A stretch of DNA of 8,040 nt from CAYLLD01 sp964425135 (GTDB lineage Bacteria; Pseudomonadota; Alphaproteobacteria; Rhodobacterales; Rhodobacteraceae). Each line of letters starts with the position of its first letter. Positions within the stretch are counted from its first letter, which is position 1. The notes under the pieces are model-generated. The model was not told the DNA's origin, made no database searches, and saw nothing but the letters and a program-made list of their open reading frames with translations. This document shows, piece after piece, positions 5,319-8,040 of the stretch. Both the position numbers and the translations under genes were made by a program. The stretch lies in contig CAYRKW010000099.1 of NCBI GenBank assembly GCA_964425135.1, positions 1-8,040 on the forward strand, in the 5' to 3' direction.

Positions 5319-6125
5319 ATGAATATTCTCTTTCTTGGCGATGTCATGGGCCGCGCCGGGCGCAAGGCGATTACAGAAACGCTTCCAAAATTGCGCGAGG
5401 ACCGCGCGCTTGATTTCGTCATCGTCAATGCCGAAAACGCGACCTCCGGCATGGGGCTCTCGCCCGACCATGCCAACGCAATCTTTGAGGCAGGCGCGGA
5501 TGCGATCACCTTGGGCGATCACGCCTTTGACCAGCGCGAGTTGTTGTCCCATATCGAAAAAGACCAACGGATCATCCGCCCGCTGAATATCTCGAAAGCA
5601 GCACCGGGCATCGGCGGGCGGGTCTTCAAAGGCCCGCGCGGCGAAAAAATCGTCGTCGCCCAGGTGCTGGGCCAGATTTTCATGAAACAACCCTATGACG
5701 ATCCGTTTTCAGCCATCGACGTCTTTTTGAAAAAATTTCCGCTTGGCGCATCAGCAGATGCAATCATCGTCGATCTCCACGCAGAAGCAACATCCGAGAA
5801 AATGGCGCTCGGCCACTGGCTCGATGGCCGCGTCACCCTCGCAGTTGGAACCCACACCCATGTGCCAACCGCCGATGCGCAAATCCTACCCAAAGGCAGC
5901 GCCTATCAAACCGATGCGGGCATGTGTGGCGATTACAATTCGGTCATCGGCATGGATAAAACCGAACCGTTGCAACGTTTCATCACCGGCATGCGCAAAT
6001 CCCGCTTTACCCCCGCAAATGGCCCCGCAACGCTCTGCGGCACCTATGTCGAAACCGACAGAGCAACGGGCCTCGCAACCCGGCTGGAACCTGTGCGGGT
6101 CGGCGGTTGCCTGTCACACGCCTGA
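5319..6125 (+). CDS. TIGR00282/YmdB-family metallophosphoesterase
   Basis: The 268-residue product starts MNILFLGDVMGRAGRKAI and keeps the family's metal-binding set: Asp8, Glu39-Asn40 (VNAEN), His154 (DLHAEATSEK), His179 and His181 (GTHTHVPTAD), plus the conserved DAGMCGDYNSVIGMD. At the site usually written GNH the protein has GDH, with Asp67 in place of Asn. B. subtilis YmdB, a relative, is a phosphodiesterase of 2',3'-cyclic nucleotides affecting biofilm and RNA metabolism; the substrate in this organism is unknown. The protein is full length and cytoplasmic. The start has only GAGG one base upstream, too close for a normal Shine-Dalgarno. A TTGCAC-17-TACGGC pair (5283/5306) could place the transcript start at the ATG itself. 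It follows the cyclo-ligase by 81 bases. Confidence 0.92.
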   Translation: MNILFLGDVMGRAGRKAITETLPKLREDRALDFVIVNAENATSGMGLSPDHANAIFEAGADAITLGDHAFDQRELLSHIEKDQRIIRPLNISKAAPGIGGRVFKGPRGEKIVVAQVLGQIFMKQPYDDPFSAIDVFLKKFPLGASADAIIVDLHAEATSEKMALGHWLDGRVTLAVGTHTHVPTADAQILPKGSAYQTDAGMCGDYNSVIGMDKTEPLQRFITGMRKSRFTPANGPATLCGTYVETDRATGLATRLEPVRVGGCLSHA

Positions 6126-6186
6126 CTGTGAGGGCGGGGCAAAACCACCCCTTGAGCGCACCGCGCCCATCCGTCATGGTTAACCC

Positions 6187-7968
6187 ATGCTAGCTCAGTT
6201 TTTCGCCGATACAGGCTTTGCCCCGATCTTCACCCTCATGGTGGTGGCAGCCATGTTCGTGATGTTCGCCCGCGAGACCTATACCACAGAAGTCGTCGCC
6301 ATGACCGGCGCATCACTCCTGCTCTTGTCGGGCGTTCTGCCCAGCGACCGCGTTCTGGATGTCTTCACCAATCCCGCCCCCTGGACCATCGCCGCGATGT
6401 TCATCCTCTCGGGCGGGCTAGTGCGCACGGGCGCCCTGCGCTCCATATCCGATTTCGCCTCATCCAAAGCCGCACAAAACCCCGCAAAAGTTATCACCGC
6501 CTTCGTGGTGCTGATCCTGCTGTCCTCCGCCTTCATGAACAACACACCGGTTGTCGTCATGTTGATCCCCGTCGCCGTCCAACTGGCCAAAACCATTGGA
6601 ACCACAGGCTCCAAACTGCTGATCCCGCTCAGCTACACAGCGATCTTCGGCGGCATGCTCACCCTCATCGGCACCTCGACAAACCTGCTCGTGGACGGGG
6701 TCGCACAAAGCCAGGGGCTTGCGCCCTTCTCCCTTTTTGAGATCACCCCGCTTGCCATCATTCTGGCCCTCTTCGGCCTTCTCTACCTGCGCCTCCTGGC
6801 ACCCCGCCTTCTGCCCGACAGAACCTCAATGGCCGATGTGCTGGGCGGGCGAAAATCGCGAAAGTTCTTCACCCAGGTCGTCATCCCGGCAGGGAGCACA
6901 TTGATTGGCCAGAATGTGCAGGACGCCCCGGCGCTCAACCGCTCCGATATGCGGGTGATCGACCTCATACGCGGCGACGAGAGCCTGCGCCGCAAGCTCA
7001 AATCCGCCACTCTGGCGCAAGGCGACCGTCTGGTGCTACGAACTTCGGTCGGAGAGTTGCTCTCCCTCAAGGGCGAAGATGATGTGGAACTGGCCGCCTC
7101 TGTCGACAGCCGCGAGACAACCACCGTCGAAGTGCTGATCACCCCCAACAGCCGCATGGTCGGCCGCCGCCTGGGCGATGTGCGCCTGCGCCGCCGCTAC
7201 GGCATCTATGTGCTCGCCGCCCACCGCCGCGACCAGAACATAGGCACCGAGTTGGAGACGCTCACAATCCACGTTGGCGACACACTTCTGATCGAAGGGG
7301 CCGACGCAGATATTGGCCGCATGGCGCAGGAAATGAACCTCGTCGATATTGCGAGCCCCACCGAAATCCCCTACCGCCGCAACAAAGCCCCGCTGGTGAT
7401 TGCAGCGCTGATCACCGTCATCGCAGTGGCAGCCCTCAAACTCATGCCCATATTCGCCATCGCCATGATCGCCGTGACGTTCATTCTGCTCACCAGATGC
7501 ATCGATGCAGATGAAGCCTTCTCCTCGGTCGACGGACGCCTTCTGGTGTTGATCTTCTCGATGCTCGCGGTCGGCATGGCGCTTGAAGCCTCCGGCGCTG
7601 TGACCTTGATCGTCGAAGCCGCCGCACCCCATCTGGGCGGCCTGCACCCCTTCCTGATCGTCTGGGCCATATACCTGATGACATCAATCCTGACAGAGCT
7701 TGTGTCCAATAACGCGGTTGCCGTCGCCATAACCCCGGTCGCCATCGGCCTCGCAACATCGCTGGGCCTGGACCCACGCCCTCTGGTTATCGCCGTCATG
7801 ATCGCCGCCTCCGCCAGCTTTGCGACACCTATCGGTTATCAAACCAACACACTGGTCTACGGCCCCGGAGGCTATAAGTTCACAGATTTCATGAAAATCG
7901 GCATCCCGCTCAATCTTTGCATCGGCATCCTCGCCAGCGCTCTGATCCCTCTCTTCTGGGACCTCTAA
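6187..7968 (+). CDS. SLC13/DASS-type permease with two central RCK-C (TrkA-C) domains
   Basis: The 593-residue membrane protein has an N-terminal set of hydrophobic segments (about 10-210), a soluble middle (about 215-395) and a C-terminal set (about 400-590). The first half carries AFMNNTPVVVMLIPVA (115-130) and LIGTSTNLLVDG (160-171); the second half carries ELVSNNAVAVAITPVA (504-519) and TPIGYQTNTLVYGPGGY (547-563). These are the paired Asn/Ser/Thr hairpin motifs that bind Na+ and anion in DASS transporters. The middle holds two repeats, FTQVVIPAGSTLIGQ...LATGD-like (228-290) and VEVLITPNSRMVGRRL...GDTLLIEG (314-371), each typical of RCK-C domains. The likely job is sodium-coupled uptake of an anion such as sulfate or a dicarboxylate; the sequence does not settle which. 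Length is normal for RCK-containing members. No strong ribosome site precedes ATG 6187. It lies 61 bases after the phosphoesterase gene and may share its mRNA. Confidence 0.93.
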   Translation: MLAQFFADTGFAPIFTLMVVAAMFVMFARETYTTEVVAMTGASLLLLSGVLPSDRVLDVFTNPAPWTIAAMFILSGGLVRTGALRSISDFASSKAAQNPAKVITAFVVLILLSSAFMNNTPVVVMLIPVAVQLAKTIGTTGSKLLIPLSYTAIFGGMLTLIGTSTNLLVDGVAQSQGLAPFSLFEITPLAIILALFGLLYLRLLAPRLLPDRTSMADVLGGRKSRKFFTQVVIPAGSTLIGQNVQDAPALNRSDMRVIDLIRGDESLRRKLKSATLAQGDRLVLRTSVGELLSLKGEDDVELAASVDSRETTTVEVLITPNSRMVGRRLGDVRLRRRYGIYVLAAHRRDQNIGTELETLTIHVGDTLLIEGADADIGRMAQEMNLVDIASPTEIPYRRNKAPLVIAALITVIAVAALKLMPIFAIAMIAVTFILLTRCIDADEAFSSVDGRLLVLIFSMLAVGMALEASGAVTLIVEAAAPHLGGLHPFLIVWAIYLMTSILTELVSNNAVAVAITPVAIGLATSLGLDPRPLVIAVMIAASASFATPIGYQTNTLVYGPGGYKFTDFMKIGIPLNLCIGILASALIPLFWDL

Positions 7969-7977
7969 GCAAACAGA

Positions 7978-7994
7978 GCGCCCTGATCGGGCGC
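7978..7994 (+). terminator. Possible hairpin terminator after the permease gene
   Basis: GCGCCC (7978-7983) pairs perfectly with GGGCGC (7989-7994) around TGATC, ten bases after the stop codon. The following bases (aagactt) lack a T run, so it may protect the 3' end rather than terminate by itself. Confidence 0.42.
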
Positions 7995-8040
7995 AAGACT
8001 TAAAGGTGATTTGAGTATTTGCCGGAAAGATGAAGTCTAG

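Noticed and set aside
4683..5690. 335-residue minus-strand open frame opposite the cyclo-ligase and phosphoesterase genes
   Set aside because: It is antisense to two well-identified enzymes and has no recognisable domain; long antisense frames are expected at this base composition.
7036..7647. 203-residue minus-strand frame rich in His, Asp and Gly
   Set aside because: It is the complement of the permease coding sequence, and the odd composition comes from complementary codons.
1..8040. CRISPR array, toxin-antitoxin, phage or defence genes
   Set aside because: No spaced direct repeats and no recognisable proteins of these classes; the only mobile DNA is the IS fragment at the left edge.

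Overview
The window looks like chromosomal DNA of an alphaproteobacterium, most likely in the Rhodobacterales (Roseobacter/Rhodobacter relatives). Support comes from an MmcB-type nuclease gene, a small protein resembling DUF6324, a tRNA-His without an encoded G-1 and with G1-U72 and A73, and a 6S RNA gene directly upstream of the 5-formyltetrahydrofolate cyclo-ligase gene. These assignments rest on reading the sequence and on remembered family features; no search was run.

Layout. Bases 1-176 are the end of an IS3-family insertion sequence, with the N-terminus of its OrfA on the minus strand. The element stops 36 bp before a kbp/ygaU-like BON-LysM gene (213-653, +), which carries an in-frame amber codon inside its LysM domain and is called a pseudogene. 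A hairpin terminator (674-700) follows, then tRNA-His(GTG) on the minus strand (735-811). Next is a 62-residue acidic protein (1001-1189, +) with its own hairpin terminator. Two overlapping minus-strand genes follow: a very large GT4-type glycosyltransferase (1668-4235) and, downstream of it in the transcript, mmcB (1277-1735). A divergent intergenic region leads to a sigma70-like promoter and the 6S RNA gene (4346-4578, +). Three more plus-strand genes follow: 5-formyltetrahydrofolate cyclo-ligase (4662-5237), a YmdB-family metallophosphoesterase (5319-6125) and an SLC13-type permease with two central RCK-C/TrkA-C-like domains (6187-7968). The window ends in a hairpin and a short intergenic stretch.

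How the parts relate. 6S RNA, the cyclo-ligase and the phosphoesterase are likely co-oriented housekeeping functions: transcription control in stationary phase, folate one-carbon metabolism and cyclic-nucleotide or RNA-related signalling. The permease is a secondary transporter in the same direction. The glycosyltransferase-mmcB pair is a separate, divergent unit. The left edge shows gene decay: an insertion next to a stress-related gene that also holds a nonsense codon.

I see no convincing undescribed multi-gene system. The items most worth a second look are the amber-interrupted kbp gene beside the IS end, the 855-residue glycosyltransferase with an uncharacterised N-terminal half and an altered EX7E motif, and its 68-nt out-of-frame overlap with mmcB.
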